DNA of 64,000 nt from Aldrovandia affinis. Taxonomy: Eukaryota; Chordata; Actinopteri; Notacanthiformes; Halosauridae. The stretch covers positions 1-64,000 of the forward strand of contig JAINUG010000194.1 of NCBI GenBank assembly GCA_029706075.1. Direction: 5' to 3'. Below are positions 36,201 through 49,717 of the stretch, piece by piece. Positions within the stretch are counted from its first letter, which is position 1. Each line of letters starts with the position of its first letter. The position numbers were made by a program, and so were the translations under genes. The notes beneath the pieces were generated by a model. The model made no database searches. It saw nothing but the letters and a program-made list of their open reading frames with translations, and was not told where the DNA came from.

Positions 36201-39121
36201 TGCTTCTGGTGTTGATTTCATTGATTGTGATTACGAAATGATTAATATTCACAACACCAACGCAGACCCTCTGAGCTGTAGATTTTACCTTGTTCATTCC
36301 TCATGGATTCATTCAGCCATTTACTCTCCATCTGGATGGAGGTCTCAAGACTCTTCTTGCCCAGTCCAAAGTTCTTCAACGTCATGAGAGCAAACCTCCT
36401 CTGCTGCTTCCACATATAGCCATTGGTGGTAACCAAACCTGAGCATAAGAACAATTACTATGTGTATTTCTAGAACTTATAAGAACAGCAATGCACTGCC
36501 TAATACGCATGTTACAATTTTTGCCCAAATGTATCGTTTAATTACCCTCATGAGTAATAAGCAGCAGTGTGTCCTAGGCTTAACTCCTGTCCATGCTAAA
36601 CAATAGAATCTACTGCTATGCTGCATGTCAAGAATGATAAACCATTTTTTATTTCATGATGAGAATTTGAAATATAGTACTATCATGGCTATATTCTGCA
36701 CAGAGATGAAATAGTGATTAACAAAATTGTATTCTGTTCACAATATCGAATTTAGGACAGAGCTGCTCATATATGTCAAAATCATTGAAAAACAAGATGA
36801 GTTACCTTTGTTGTGTATGAGATCTGTGAATATTGGCAAGGAGGGCCGATCCACAAAATTTTCACCATGTTGAACAAAGGCCTCTTTGAATCGTTTCAGC
36901 CCATTCAGAACAACAATCCGTTGTCCCAATCGAATACTAAAAATGTCTCCATATTGCTCAGCAAACTATGGAAAAAATCATTTTAAGTTATTATAATCAT
37001 AATAAATAAATGATCACTCATTAAAACTGCAAAGATCCATGAGGAATTCAATCATTTGAGGTTTTATTTATGGTAGTGGAAAACATTGGCTCAGGTGCCG
37101 CTCCAGAATCTCCCTTCAATTGGGTTGAGATCTGGTGACTGAGATGGCCATGGAATATGATCTACATTGTTTTCATGTTCAACAAACCATTCAGCGACTA
37201 CTCATGCCCTGTGGATGGGGGCATTGTCATCCTGGAAGAAACCATTCCCATCAGGATAGATTTGCTTCACCATAGGATGAAGGTGATCATTCAGAATAGC
37301 TTTGTATTTATGGTGTTTACATTTCCCTCAAAGGGGTTAAGTGGACCTAAACCATGCCAGATGCACTCCACACCATGACAGAGTCACCAGAACCTTTCAT
37401 CATGGGAAACAAGCATTTGAGCCTGTTGGTTTCTTTTGCCATTCACCACACATGCACATGCGTCCACTTGTCAAGAACAGGGTGAAGAATGACTCATCTG
37501 ACCATTACTTTTTTTTTACTGCTCAGTAGACCACTGTCTGTGTTCTTTGCACCACTTTACTTGCAAACATACATTTAGTTGGTGTAATAAGGGGTTTATG
37601 CCCTGCAAACTGACCATAGTATCCCTCTCTGTGAAGTTTTTGATGGACTGTCCTTGATGAAACTGCTTAATCAGAACCTAGATTGATATTTGCAGTCAAC
37701 TGATTCAGTGTTGCTCGTCTGTTTTGCCTTGCATCTCGAACCAATGCACGGACATCATGATTGAAGAGTATGTGCTTTCGACCACAGTTGCCCCTAATTG
37801 ATGATGTCTTTCCCTCAGACTTCTATGCCAACATCACCTTAGCAACTGTTCCTCATGAAACCTCACCAAGCAAGTTGAGTAGTCATGGTCACTAAAATTC
37901 CTGCCAAATGTCAAAGAATCACCCCTTTCCTTTGTCATATTGAAGAAAGTGACCATTAAAAGGCTGAAGAAAATGCTTGGATAGTAAACTTGGAGCCTCC
38001 AATAGCATAGCGGTCTAATTGGCTGGTCCTTTACGAGTGTGAGCTCCCTATCACAGATTGAAACCTTACTGTACGGTGCGCAAAGGTGACTCCAGAACGT
38101 GGGTGGGCGAATTCCTTCTCGAAGGAGGTGTAGGCTGCCCTCTGAGAATTAGCTGGCCTCGTAGAGACGAGTGGCAAACTCATGTAGGGTGGGCAAATCA
38201 AAATAAATACAGGGTATAATTGGCCACTCGTGGGAGAAAAACTAAAACAAATGTATAAATAAATAAAAATGCTTGGGTGCGGTTCTTTGAATTATTTGCT
38301 GCTAATAAACCACATTTATTAATAAATTGAGCAATCAATTTATTGATATAAAATGAATGAATATTGAACTACAACACCCATGTGAGCACAACTTTACATA
38401 GCGACCGGTGGGACCTGCAGTTGTAGTTTAATTTAGTTTTATCAACTTTTTACGTTGATCGCCCAATACATTAATAAATGGGGTTTGCTTATCAGCAAAC
38501 AATTCAAGGAATAATCCCCAGACATTGCAATAATTTATTCTTTTTTATTTATTTATATATGATGAAGGAAAGTTTGCGTCTCGTTGGAGATAAATGGCTT
38601 GTGGTCTGCACATTCATCCCGGAAATGCCCGTTACCTTACTAGGGGTGTTGACAAGGAAGTACCACATCAACTTTCCCAGTATATAATATATGCTTTGTA
38701 TATGTATTGAGTATTGATCAAGAATTGAATCAGTGCTTGTTTAGTTTCTGTGAATTATATTGATGCAAGTTAACTTGGCATCATTTTGATATCAATAATC
38801 TGGTATGCCGACCGAATGTAGTAATTGTATTACAGTTGTGAAGCTCTGTATACGTTATTCAATACGAGTAACAGTATTTCCTTGATTGAGTAGATTAGGA
38901 TAATTATTAGCCAAACTCACCTTTACAAACTGAAGATGGATTTTAGTTGAATCAATACGAAGGAGGTCGCCGACAAGTGGTAATGACCATGGTCCTGGGG
39001 GAAACGTCTTCGGAGATTTGTTTTTTACAATATTGGCAAGTATCAAAAACACAGCAAAGAAAATAAAACATAACCTCGCATCCACCAATTCCAAAAGAGA
39101 GAGCACAGAAAATGTGGCCAT
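33285..39121 (-). CDS. CYP2-family cytochrome P450 gene C (type I), complete
   Basis: Nine exons: 39121..38921, 36965..36806, 36438..36289, 36129..35969, 35348..35172, 34707..34566, 34280..34093, 33825..33684, 33460..33285. They total 1497 nt, giving 498 residues, normal for CYP2. Landmarks: signal anchor at about 12-31, [13 protein letters not shown] hinge, helix C WKQQRR (exon 3), I-helix AGTETTST (exon 6), ExxR as EIQR (exon 7), heme loop [17 protein letters not shown] with the cysteine ligand (exons 8-9), C-terminus CAIPR. All splice sites are GT-AG with the conserved CYP2 phases; exon 2 is one codon shorter than in type II. It should be an ER-anchored monooxygenase using NADPH-P450 reductase. 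Substrates are unknown; fish CYP2J relatives act on fatty acids and xenobiotics. Start: first ATG before the anchor. It is the sister of gene A. Confidence 0.93.
34900..34945 (+). repeat. L2-type LINE tail in intron 5 of C
   Basis: 'agttgctctggataagagct' matches the tail of the L2 element at 16265-16320, lacking the 'gcgtctg' part. Confidence 0.6.
37030..37985 (-). mobile_element. Degenerate Tc1-like transposon in intron 1 of C
   Basis: This is the orthologue of the relic in A's intron 1, but without the MITE: 'gagatctggtgactgag' is continuous near 37127. Transposase remnants on the minus strand are broken by stops. Confidence 0.7.
37990..38290 (+). repeat. tRNA-derived SINE-like repeat in intron 1 of C
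   Basis: Same position and sequence as 2765-3075 in gene A, with small deletions (the accagaccagag stretch is missing). Confidence 0.5.
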
Positions 39122-40808
39122 TGCGTGTATGAATTCCGCACAGGTGGACGAAAGAGCAGCGAACAGTGACCAGCTGTGGCAGTGGCAGGTGGTCTACTGA
39201 AGTACGAAGCATGTGCATGAAAAGGTCAACTTCAAACAAACACGCTCCTTGGACAGAAAGGCACGTGTACTCCCAACCTGACTCAGGTGTAGATACTCCC
39301 AACCTGGCTCAGGTGTGTCCATTTGTGTTTTCCACATGCATAGATTTAACCATGGTCCCCACCGGCCATGAACTAAAAATTCAGTACTGCATTCCGGCCA
39401 CGATCGGGGATAAATCGAAGGTAATTCACTCGCGCTATTGAAACTTCGAGATTATTATATGTATATAGCCTCTCTTCTTCGTGGATATACACTACTTGAT
39501 CTTCTTATAATGCATACTTAGTATTCAACAAGACATGTTTTCTTTTTTCTTTTTAAAATCCAAATTGAATGTTTATCACTATAAAACTGAGGGTGTTTAA
39601 CCCTATATGTCTACATATGTTCTCCAAAATATCACGGTTAAATGTACCGAAAATATGGACATGTTATAGGCCTATGTAGCCTACAGATCGGGTGGAACCT
39701 CGTCTTTTCAACAATGCATGCCAATTCATTGATCCCGCCCCAATTCAAGGCAAGGGTAGGGTACTCTAGGAGAATAGCTGGTCCTTACCTTTGGTGAAGT
39801 ATATAAGTCCTAAAATATGACAGATTGTTGATAATGTGGGCATCCTGATCACCATAAGGGTCTAGCGAGCAAAACTGGTAAACCTGTTTTGCCACAAGAG
39901 CAAGCAAAATCGAGAGTTCCCATGTTTTCCATGCGCTTCAAGTCGTCAACAACAGCAACGATGTCATTCTCCTGGGTCTACGAGATATGTGGGTATGTTT
40001 CACATAGGAGTTTCGCTTAAGTTTTATATCCACGCGATGGTAAATCTTTGCTACAAAATAAGCTCACGCCCATCATTCTCCGATAATTATTGGCCAAACA
40101 GCCCCCTGAATTGCAAATGACAATTTTAAACAATTATCTATGTTCCATCACTTTCAATGACAGTCTGCCCGCCCTTTCCATAACTAATGCAAACTAGGTG
40201 TGCAATTAAAAAATAATAATTACGGTCATTTTTACAGTAATACATTTAATTATTTTCCACAATGTAGGAGTGTGTGTATAAGGTTTCCTTTTGATCGCAT
40301 TTACGACCATGAATGTGCTATGTGCAAATCGTGATGCTAATTAAAACGCACGTGATTGAAGAGTGTGCACGGACTTCAGAGGTTTGGAAAGCTCAATACT
40401 TTTCTCAGTTCATTTGGATTTATTATTTGTTTATAAAATACCAAACGTCCCAAAGACACGTTTCGACGGGCAGGACGACCTGACTAAAGAACTGACTAAA
40501 CTGACACTGTAAATAGTTTTGTGCAAAGAGGGCAGACAATTGCCAAAGTGCAATTTTATCTTGATTAAACAAATTTGTTACATTTATATTGCTGCACTAT
40601 TTTGATATTTGTTATGTACTTTGCAATTTTGCCAGCTGTTGCTGTTATTTTTATTTTTTTAATTGTAAAGTTGATAATGGTACATGCCTGTTGGTTACCT
40701 TTTTACCAGTGGAAAAATAACTTCCAACCATGACTTTGGTATGTCTCATGGGCAACAACATGTTGTAGTGTGATTCTCAGTGTCACAGAAATGAACTGTG
40801 CCACTTGG

Positions 40809-41401
40809 TGTGAGGGTCCGCCCAGGATCTTCTCGGGTTAACCACTAGATGTTGATATTTGTTACCTTTTCAGTTGCTTTGCTCTGTTTTAGTCTCATGT
40901 ATTGAGTTAATTGTTTCATTGAGTTAATTGTCCTGTGATTTGTTAATTGTTTATTGATTCATTGTTTTAGTGTTTCCGTCTGTGCCTCGTTGTCCCTGAT
41001 TGTTTTTTGTTATTAGTTTCAGTAATGTCACCTGTGTCTGGTTTAGTTCCCCCCTACTTAAGTTGTGTGTTTTCTTTGTCTCTTTGCTCAGTCTTGAGAT
41101 TGTTCTCACCTAGTCTTCACTGTGTTACACTTGTATATTTCCTGAGTCTCCTAGTTTTGTTTGTGTTCTTTGTGCTACATTTTCTAGTTTGTTTTCTAGT
41201 TTGTTCTTGTGTAGCTAGTTTAATTAGATAGCATTTTGGAGCCTCATCTCCCAGTTATTTTCTCTGTGTCACTTTTGTACTTCAGTGTTTTGTTGTTGTT
41301 TTTGTTCTCATCGTCCAGTAAAAACCTATCATTGTTTACCAAACCATCTTGGCTTCCGTCTTGTTCTCTGCACTTGGGTTCACTCAGTCCACCTCCTAAC
41401 A
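40809..41401 (+). mobile_element. Solo LTR with 5-bp target duplication
   Basis: It starts tgtgagggtcc and ends cctcctaaca (TG..CA). It is flanked by cttgg at 40804-40808 and 41402-41406. The A-B spacer keeps the empty site 'gccacttggagagactg' near 6553. It therefore entered after the cassette duplication. Family unknown. Confidence 0.88.
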
Positions 41402-42065
41402 CTTGGAGAGACTGACCTATCACATTACCCCATCCATCTGTTTAGTGATCAAAATAACAACCCATAATGGTTTTGGTGATAGAAACAGATTCTAAAGTCA
41501 TCAAAACATTTGAGTATGTTTCCCAGTATCACAGAAGTGAATAAAAATCATTGGGCCAATTTGGCCACCTTGAATAGGTGTTAGGACACTTGGAGTCCAC
41601 CAGTGTCACCACTCACTAAAAGGCTTCTAGTTTATGAATCATAGAAGTCTGTTATGTCAGACTTAGTTGACATATTGGGCAAGGCATGCACAAACATCCT
41701 GAGTATATGATGAAATGTGACTCATTTATTGCTTTTTCAAACATGAGATTCTACACAAGAAAACTACGAAAGCCTACTTTATTGTATGTTTCATCTTCGG
41801 TCCTTTGGGATGTGTTGTGTCCACATGCTATCCACACCCCTATAAACTACAATGCGTTTCCTTTCAAATCTTACCAAATGTAAGCATGTGGCCATCACAA
41901 TTCTTGAGCTATGAACTGTTATATTTGGGTATGTCCAAATAGGTGTGAATGCACAAAATAGGGGGTGACAGTTAAGGGGTTAAAGAAGAGTTAAATGGAT
42001 AGGCCAAAATACAAACTTTCAGCTATAATAGACATATGTTGCAAAATACAAAGCACAGTTCACTG

Positions 42066-42125
42066 ACATTTACATTAACATTTTAAGCATTTAGCAGACG
42101 CTCTTATCCAGAGCAACTTAGAAGA
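42066..42125 (-). repeat. L2-type LINE 3' tail downstream of D
   Basis: Same relic as at 7003-7060, 'gcagacgctcttatccagag'. Confidence 0.6.
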
Positions 42126-42370
42126 TGCCACTTAAGATGGCAATTTCATAAAGTGATGCTTGATCATTTTACCTCAGACCAGTATTGTACGTGTATTCAG
42201 AGGAAAGGTCAATTTTGAGATTAATGTTGAAGGAAAGGTTTGGCGTTGGTCCAGGCAAATGGAAAACGTATTAAAATGGTAAATAAGCATAATTATTTCA
42301 ATTTACAATATGGAACCCATCCAATTCCAGTTTGAAATTGGCAAGAAAATTATGAAACACAGTACTATTA

Positions 42371-42376
42371 TTTATT
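42371..42376 (-). promoter_or_regulatory. Probable polyadenylation signal of gene D
   Basis: The minus strand reads AATAAA 60 nt after the stop codon of D. At the matching place gene B reads AATAAG (near 7293). Confidence 0.5.
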
Positions 42377-42436
42377 GATTACACAACTTAAAAGAGCTTA
42401 ACCCACATGTTCTTTGTACATCACTTTGTTCAGTTT

Positions 42437-45400
42437 TTAACGAGGTGCCACAGTGATTTTAAATGGCTTTGGAGACAAAGTCACCCCAAACTGGAAGTCT
42501 AGGCTGACCTTTGTGCCCTCTGGTGGCCTGATGGTGAATGACTGGAGAAAGGATGTGAAAAACAGAAACAATTCCATCCGGGCCAGCGGCTCTCCTGGAC
42601 AAAATCGCTTTCCTGTGTATACAAAAATATTAACGATCATTTAAAATATAAAAATACTGATTGAGATACTTATTACTTGAGATAAGCACAACCCATGAAA
42701 CAGTATTGCTGCATTGAAAACCTGAAAAACCTGGCTGTTTTTCAGAGGTGCGTGTATAATATGGTTTCTTAAGTTTAGATTCATACAAACCAGGCACCTA
42801 GAAGTGTGTTTTCTGTGTCAAAAAGTAATTGAAGTATTGCAGGTTTCTGCCAAAAGACCTTTCACATATTTTTTCCAAAATGTTTTCCCATTTGTTCTCC
42901 CCAATTTGAAATGACCAATTGTACCTGTTGAGTTACCATACAGGTACTTGTAGAGATTAAGGTGAAAGAGTGCCTAAGCACAATTCCATTGCATATTGTG
43001 AAAAGTAAACAGAGTGGATAGTATATACACAATAGACTGGAGCGGTTAGACTGCAGTTTACAACAGTTTACACTCACTGTAGTTGTACAAATGGAGATGG
43101 CGCATGAGTGCATTTAATGAAAGTTTCTAGAGGTGCATAGCTCACAGTTTCACTCTCAAGCCCATATTGCCCCATGTGTACAGTTAAAATGCTTCTGCGG
43201 TCCTGTGTGAACACATTTTTGACGCCCATGGAAAAATATATTCAAGATTAGATTTCTCTCCTTTTTTGTGAAGTAGTGGTGGAGGAAACCTATTAAAAAC
43301 CTTTTTTGGAGAAAATATTTTTTAATTTATATTTTATATTGATGCATGTCAGCTTTTAGATGTTTTGCATAGTGTACCCCGAAACAATTCGGCTGCCAAC
43401 ACATATGACAGGCACTCTGAACAATGTTTGTTACTCGGATCTCTCACAAATAAATTTTTCCAGTGGTGAAATAAAAACGTGCCATTCAGGCACCCCTGGA
43501 AGTGGGAGTTGGCAAACATAATTCTCACAAAATAAACTTACCGGCTGAGAATGGTAGAAAGGCATCCATCTTGACAAACTCTCCTTGTGCGTTGAGAAAG
43601 TGTCCTGGGTCAAACGAGTGAGGAGACTCCCACTCCTTCCCATCAAACAATACTGAAGTGAGGTTGGGAATCACTTGTGTTCCCTAAGAAATAAAGAGAA
43701 TGTACAACAGGTGTGGAAGACATGCTTGCAATCAGTCCTGCCTCCCTGTACTACACTGGCTTTTCTTCCACATTTGTACATTAGCTTGAGAACCACTGCA
43801 TTCTTCTACTGACTGCTCTTTCAAGATAATGTATCTTCCCTGATATTCACACTTTCTTCAAAATTTGTTGTGTCATTAGTTCTAAAATCACCTTGAGAGA
43901 TGTTGCCTACCTTTGGTAGAAAGTATCCTCCCAGGGTGGTGTCTTTGCTTGTAGCCCTGGGCACATTCAGTGGCACAATGTTGCCCATCCTCTGAATCTC
44001 GTGGATCACAGCATCAGTGTAGGGCATGTTGGCTCTGTCTGCCATGGTGGGCTGGCATGACTGTCCAATCACTCTGTCTATCTCAGCCTGGACCTTCTCT
44101 GTGAGAGCAAGGTGATACAATCAGAGAGAAGATATCTTGTTGGCATTGAAGTGTTTGCCTTAAATACCACTTACAATTTAGGGATTTAGTAGATGCTTTT
44201 GAACCAAAGTGACCTACAGTAAGTGCATTACAAATGGCTAGATAACCACCACTAGAGCTAGAGATCAATACATATTTAATAGATAGGGCACAGAGAAAAT
44301 GTTGAGCACATAACCATCTGTGCTGTGAAGCTGAATTTCAGCAGTCATCCTCCAGGTGTCCCTGTTAAGGGTAAGTTTGGAGGAGGTGAAACATGGACAC
44401 ACTTAAAACGTCAAGACAAATTTCCATTGATGACAGAGCAAACAATATCCTACTGGTATATTGCATAGCGCATTGGTTTAAATTATTTTGCACATCTTGT
44501 AAATAATCTTTAGGCCACCCAATGTTACAACAGACCATCCCTTAAAGTGAGTTCACCCAAAATCGATTTAAAGAGTTTTTACAATTCTGACAGAAACAGC
44601 GAATCCAGAAATGGCTAGCGTGATGTCCAAAAACAATGGAAGTCTATGTACCTACAAGTAGCTTGAAACTGCATGCCAAAATTAACTCCCAGTAATTTAG
44701 AAACAAGTCGCTCAGCCACATAGTTAATTTGATAGTTGAACATGTACATAATATCGGATGATACTTTTAATAGTAGTTTAAAAAGTATATTGAGATTGGA
44801 CTACTGTACTTTCAATAATTTAAGTCACACTACCAGAACTATGATCTTGTTAACTTGTATGTGCTTTTCTCAGCAAAAATAATATCAGCCAAGATGTCAA
44901 TTCAACTTCCAAATGAACCACATGGCTGAGCAACTTGGTTAGAAGTTATTGGGAGTTAAAGTTGGCATGAATCTTTGTGCATGCTATTTGCGGGTACATA
45001 AACTGCCTTTTTTCAGACATCAATGCTATCAAGCTATCCATTGGTGAATTTGCTATTTCTGTAGACAGCGAATTTGCTATAAACTCTTTTTTGGATGATT
45101 AGTACATTGTATTGAAAGTAAAGAAAGTGATACTTGCAATTAATTTGGGTGAACTATCACTTTAAAGACACAAAAACACAAAAAACTAAGGTTTGAGGCA
45201 GATATGGGTGGACAGATATGTTCTTGGTGGACTTAAAGTAAAACATAAACATTGTGCTGTCATTCTTCTCATGCACCTGATTAAGTGGTAACTGACACGA
45301 TTGTCGCAATTCATTGAATGATTGTTTGACAGCTTACAATAAAGGGCTGACATGCAAGATCACAACCCAAGATTTTCTCCTGGCCCTGGGAGAGTCACCT

Positions 45401-48400
45401 GCCTTGAATCTCTGGGTACTTCATCATGTAGATGAAGGCCCACAAGAGGGTAGTGGATGTGGTCTCTGTTCCAGCAACAAACAGATCCAACATGCAGTAA
45501 CACAGACCCTCCTCATGGAATCCTGCCTCTGGGTCATCTCTCCTCTGCAGCAAACAGAAGAGGAAATGTATCAAGCTGTTAGCTGTCTAAGGCAACCTAA
45601 TGCATCACTCATTCTGTCAAATAAACCAGTTATGGTTGTGAAAAGAATAAAGGACTTTTTATAATTGTTTAAGCCATTTAGCTTTTTTAGGAAGACTTGG
45701 CAACATTTATTGATTTGACATGGAGGTGGCCCTTTTCTACACTTGAAGGGCAAGGTGGTGTCTTAACATATTTAGTGTTTAACACATTAAATAACAGTGT
45801 AGAGATGAGTACCTTTTCAATCTCACTGAGGTAGCAGTCAATAAAATCCCGGGGTGCAGAGGGGTCCCAATCCTTTTGATGATTCTCAATCTCCTCCCTC
45901 AGAAAAGCACACACTTGCCGAAAGCAGGAAAATACTTTTTGATGTGGTCCAGGCAAGAGTTTCATTATAAATGGAAATGAGTTGTATGCCTACGATTGAA
46001 AGGCAAGGAAATAACAAGTCAATCCTAATCATATCATTAGTATCGATAAAAAAAATCTGAAATCTATAAAAGAGGTTATCTGTAATCTTTAAACTCATTT
46101 TTTATAACATGCATTAAAACTGTTAATGAGTCATCTAAACCTGGGATGTTACCAAATGTTAATTATGGTGTGGTATGTTTTTTTTTATACTACTAAGCAT
46201 TAATATTCTGCATTGTCTTGTATTTCTAGGTTTTAATGTTTATGTAAAGGTATAGACATTAAAAGTAAAAAACTGTTAATGTTGCCCTGATTCTGAACAC
46301 TTCACTGCCACTGAACAACAATTCATGAAGTTGTTTTTCTCGTACCTGCGCCCACATACTGCCTTGTATTTGAAGTGATTTAGACATCAGTTTCAGCAAT
46401 AAGAGAAACCTCTCATCAGTGTACTCAAATCTCCTCCCAAACACAATTGAGCAGATGATGTTAGAAACAGCAGTGTTGACCAGGAGGTGTGCATCAAAGG
46501 GTTCCCCTGAGGAAACAGCATTCAGCAGAAGCACAAATTAGGGCTGAACTAGTCAAACCTTTTTGTGAAGTATATCAACAGGGAAAAAACAATAACTAAT
46601 TTGGCATGTTGTAATAGTTTGGATAACATTTTCTGAATTGCTAAACTGAGTGATTTCTTCATGGTGTATTGAGGGGAATGAGATCACACTTCAGTATAAA
46701 TCATGAGAATGACAGATGTCCAGCAGCTCTTACCAGACTTCTCCAGCACTGCCTGGTGAAGGAATTTGATCTCCTCCAGGATCTGGGATTCTAGGCTTCT
46801 CTTGCCCACTCCAAAGTCCCTCAAGGTGCTCACAGTGAACCTGCTGTTTCCAGCTGTAGCCTGTTTCCAGCTGTAGCCATTGTTGAAAGCTATACCTGCC
46901 CGTGCACCAAAAAACAAAGGTTCAAGACAGGTAGGTGCATTTACAGGCAATGCAATCAAATATGAGACATGTTTCTTATTGCTGCAAATTTTAATTCAGC
47001 AGCCTGCATAGTCACTAAATATCTGATATATAGTAATAGAGGATATGGTCAGGATTACCTTGGCAGTTGTTGATCCGTCTGTTAAGAGGACAGTCAGGCC
47101 GGTCAGCAAAAGTACTTCCTTGATTAATAAGTGCTTCTTTGACCAAACTGTAGCCATTCACCACAACAGTATTCACCCCTCCCAGATGCAGGCTGAACAC
47201 ATTTCCATAACACTTGACCAGCTAAAGAAACAAATGTTTTCAAATTCAAGTTATGGTAAATGATCCAAGTTTAGATTTATACTGTAGTACCATTAAACAG
47301 CTGGCAGTGAAGCTAAAAACACCATATGTTGACAATGGATATGAACAGTCTCCATTCAAAATGCAGTTCTGTATAAACCTGTTGAAGAGCCATTGCGTTC
47401 TGCTTCATTGTAAACGACTACTTGTACAAATGTAAACATGAAAGATTTCAATGCAGTGAAAAGTGATGCTTATCAACCTAGAGCTCGGATTTCAGATGGG
47501 TAATCTGTAGCTATACAATATTATTTTTCCTGTGGAGCTTTTCAGTTTGTCAGCTTGAGGTAACTGGACCCACAGCCAAGGGACATGTAGAGGGACACGG
47601 GGCAGCAAGATATAGATCAGCAAGTGTTTATTTAAAGGTCGTGCAATTCAACAAACAAAAATCCACCTTGGTACTTACAAATTGACTTTGCATTTACAGT
47701 GAAAAAAATCGAAATATATCGAAGAATAAAAAAACGATAGCCATCTTATATGTTTTCAACACACATTTGCATCTACATACAAACAAAACAAGACTTGCAC
47801 GAAAGCGCAAAAAATACAAGTCAAATGCACCCTTAACACAGCTCACATGAACTGTAGCGGCACCTGCCGTCCTCCTCTCCCGAGCGCCAAAACCAGACGG
47901 GTATATGTAGCGAGTCCCGACAAAGGACTCCCTTCCTAGGAATACCCCATTCCTCCGTGTGCTACAAGTGAAACCTCGCATAAAGCATCAACTACAACAC
48001 ATACAGTTCACAGAAAAGTTCCTAGGCACGCCATACAGAAACCCACATCACCGACTCGTAATCAAGTAATTACCGATGCAAATCCCATTTTCGAATTCGC
48101 GCTATAATGGAGCGCGCCCAGTCTACGGATTTGCGTGCCTACTTGAGCGCGCCTTCCTAGCAAGCGGCACCACGACCTGGAAGAGCGGGTCAGTTCGAAC
48201 AAAACAAAGACGACTCCAAAATTTGTAACATTTAAGGGTGTTTAAAACCAGTAAAAATAGAAAAGCGCGCCTTTTATGCATCAAATATGCATTTGTCCGT
48301 ATACATTAAAGCAGTGCACCCACAACAACAGAACAAATAAATAATATCAATGTCATCATAGCTAAACCCCGTTACATTAAACAATCGTTTTCTGAAGCTT

Positions 48401-48799
48401 CATAACTATGTTCACATGGCAAACGTTATGAGACAGTACGTTTGTAAATGTCCATGTAGCGAATGAGCGCGTGATGATGCCGACACATCCAGTCATCATT
48501 ATTACACCGTTTTCCACGTGGAGAACTGTTTAATCTTGTAATAAATAATTTTGCAGAGCTCAGTTTGTGTGTGTGATTAGTAGGGATTGACTCACCTCAT
48601 TAAAATGAATATGCGGCTGCTTAGTATCCAGGTGGAAGACATTACCCAGGAAAGGCAAAGCCCAGGGTCCCGGTGGGAAATTCTTGGGGTTCCTCCTCCT
48701 GAAGTGATCTGAGATCAGAAGAAACACAAGCAGGAAAAGCAGCAAAGATTGAACGTCCGTCCACTCCAGGACAGAGCGAAGGAGGACCTGCAGAGCCAT
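42437..48799 (-). CDS. CYP2-family cytochrome P450 gene D (type II), in frame but altered helix C
   Basis: Nine exons: 48799..48596, 47221..47059, 46895..46734, 46506..46346, 45989..45813, 45544..45403, 44098..43911, 43683..43542, 42612..42437. They total 1515 nt, giving 504 residues. Signal anchor at about 16-33, hinge [14 protein letters not shown]-helix AGTETTST, ExxR as EIQR, heme loop [15 protein letters not shown]-terminus TVAPR. Exon 3 is 162 nt instead of the usual 150: a 17-bp tandem copy (tgtttccagctgtagcc, plus strand, near 46848-46881) and a 5-bp loss turn WKQQRRF into [11 protein letters not shown]. The WxxxR arginine that contacts a heme propionate in CYP2 enzymes is displaced, so heme binding may be impaired. 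Intron 6 appears to use a GC donor (CAAG|GCAGGT at 45402); the GT four bases on would shift the frame. The frame is otherwise open throughout. Function unproven. Confidence 0.88.
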
Positions 48800-49684
48800 C
48801 ACTTCTCCTTGCACACCTTCTCTCTTCCCTCTGACAGCCCCTTAAATTTGCAGATGATGTTGTTAATCTCATAGAACTTGGTTAATGATTTTTCAGATTC
48901 ACCTTTGTCCAATTGATTTTTTTAATTGTAACCAGATGCGCCATAAAGCTGTGAAACATTAGGAAGATTCCAAGGGCCCTGGCTGGATAGGGGCCTCTAC
49001 AAATGCCATGGTTTATACATTTTATTGTTTAGTAATTGTTTCCTGAGTGTGAATAAATTGTTAATATAAATAACTATTAATAGAATCTGCAATAAAATTA
49101 CTGCATGAGCCCAGAATATCCACCACGTCAGGTCCCACGTACAAAATGGTTTAGTCGTACTGCTCGTCTGAGCGACCTGACAGGACTTATCACACTGACT
49201 GCAAAACCAAAATCTCGTTCTATCATGGATGTAGCTGGTAGATCAGTGCTGATCGTTGGGGTCGGCGATTGGTATGAGGTGGTAACACATTTTCATGAAA
49301 GCTGAGCACATATTGTCAGCCTTGAGATGCTTTTTGAGATTGTCAATGTAGAAAGTGCTCCATGGGAGCAGCATGGGAGGAAGAACACTGCAACAGAAGG
49401 TTGGAGTTTGCTGTTGAAGTTGAGTCATCAGGAAAAAAGGGCAGATGGACAACCTGAAAGCTTCTGGTGTTGAGAGCTTTCTCACTCACTCACTCATTCA
49501 CTCACTCTCTCACACACAATCACTCACTCACTCATCCACACACACACTCACCCAGAGTGGGTCCGCATCCAGCAGTGGCCAGTGTTACAGTGTGTGAGGA
49601 TGGCGACAGTCTTGCGCTCTCTCTCTCACCACCCTCTCTCTCTCACTTCTACCCACCCTCTCACTCTCGCTCTCGCTCACACTC

Positions 49685-49717
<33 letters not shown>

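Larger units (their letters stand above)
39122..42436. other. Spacer between gene C start and gene D end
   Basis: This is the counterpart of 4833-7357. It differs by the solo LTR at 40809-41401 and about 0.25 kb of extra sequence at 41753-42010. No host exon is seen. Confidence 0.65.

Noticed and set aside
48799..48814. Upstream in-frame GTG start for genes B, D and E
   Set aside because: Nuclear P450 genes start at ATG; the ATG before ALQVLL gives the normal CYP2 anchor length.
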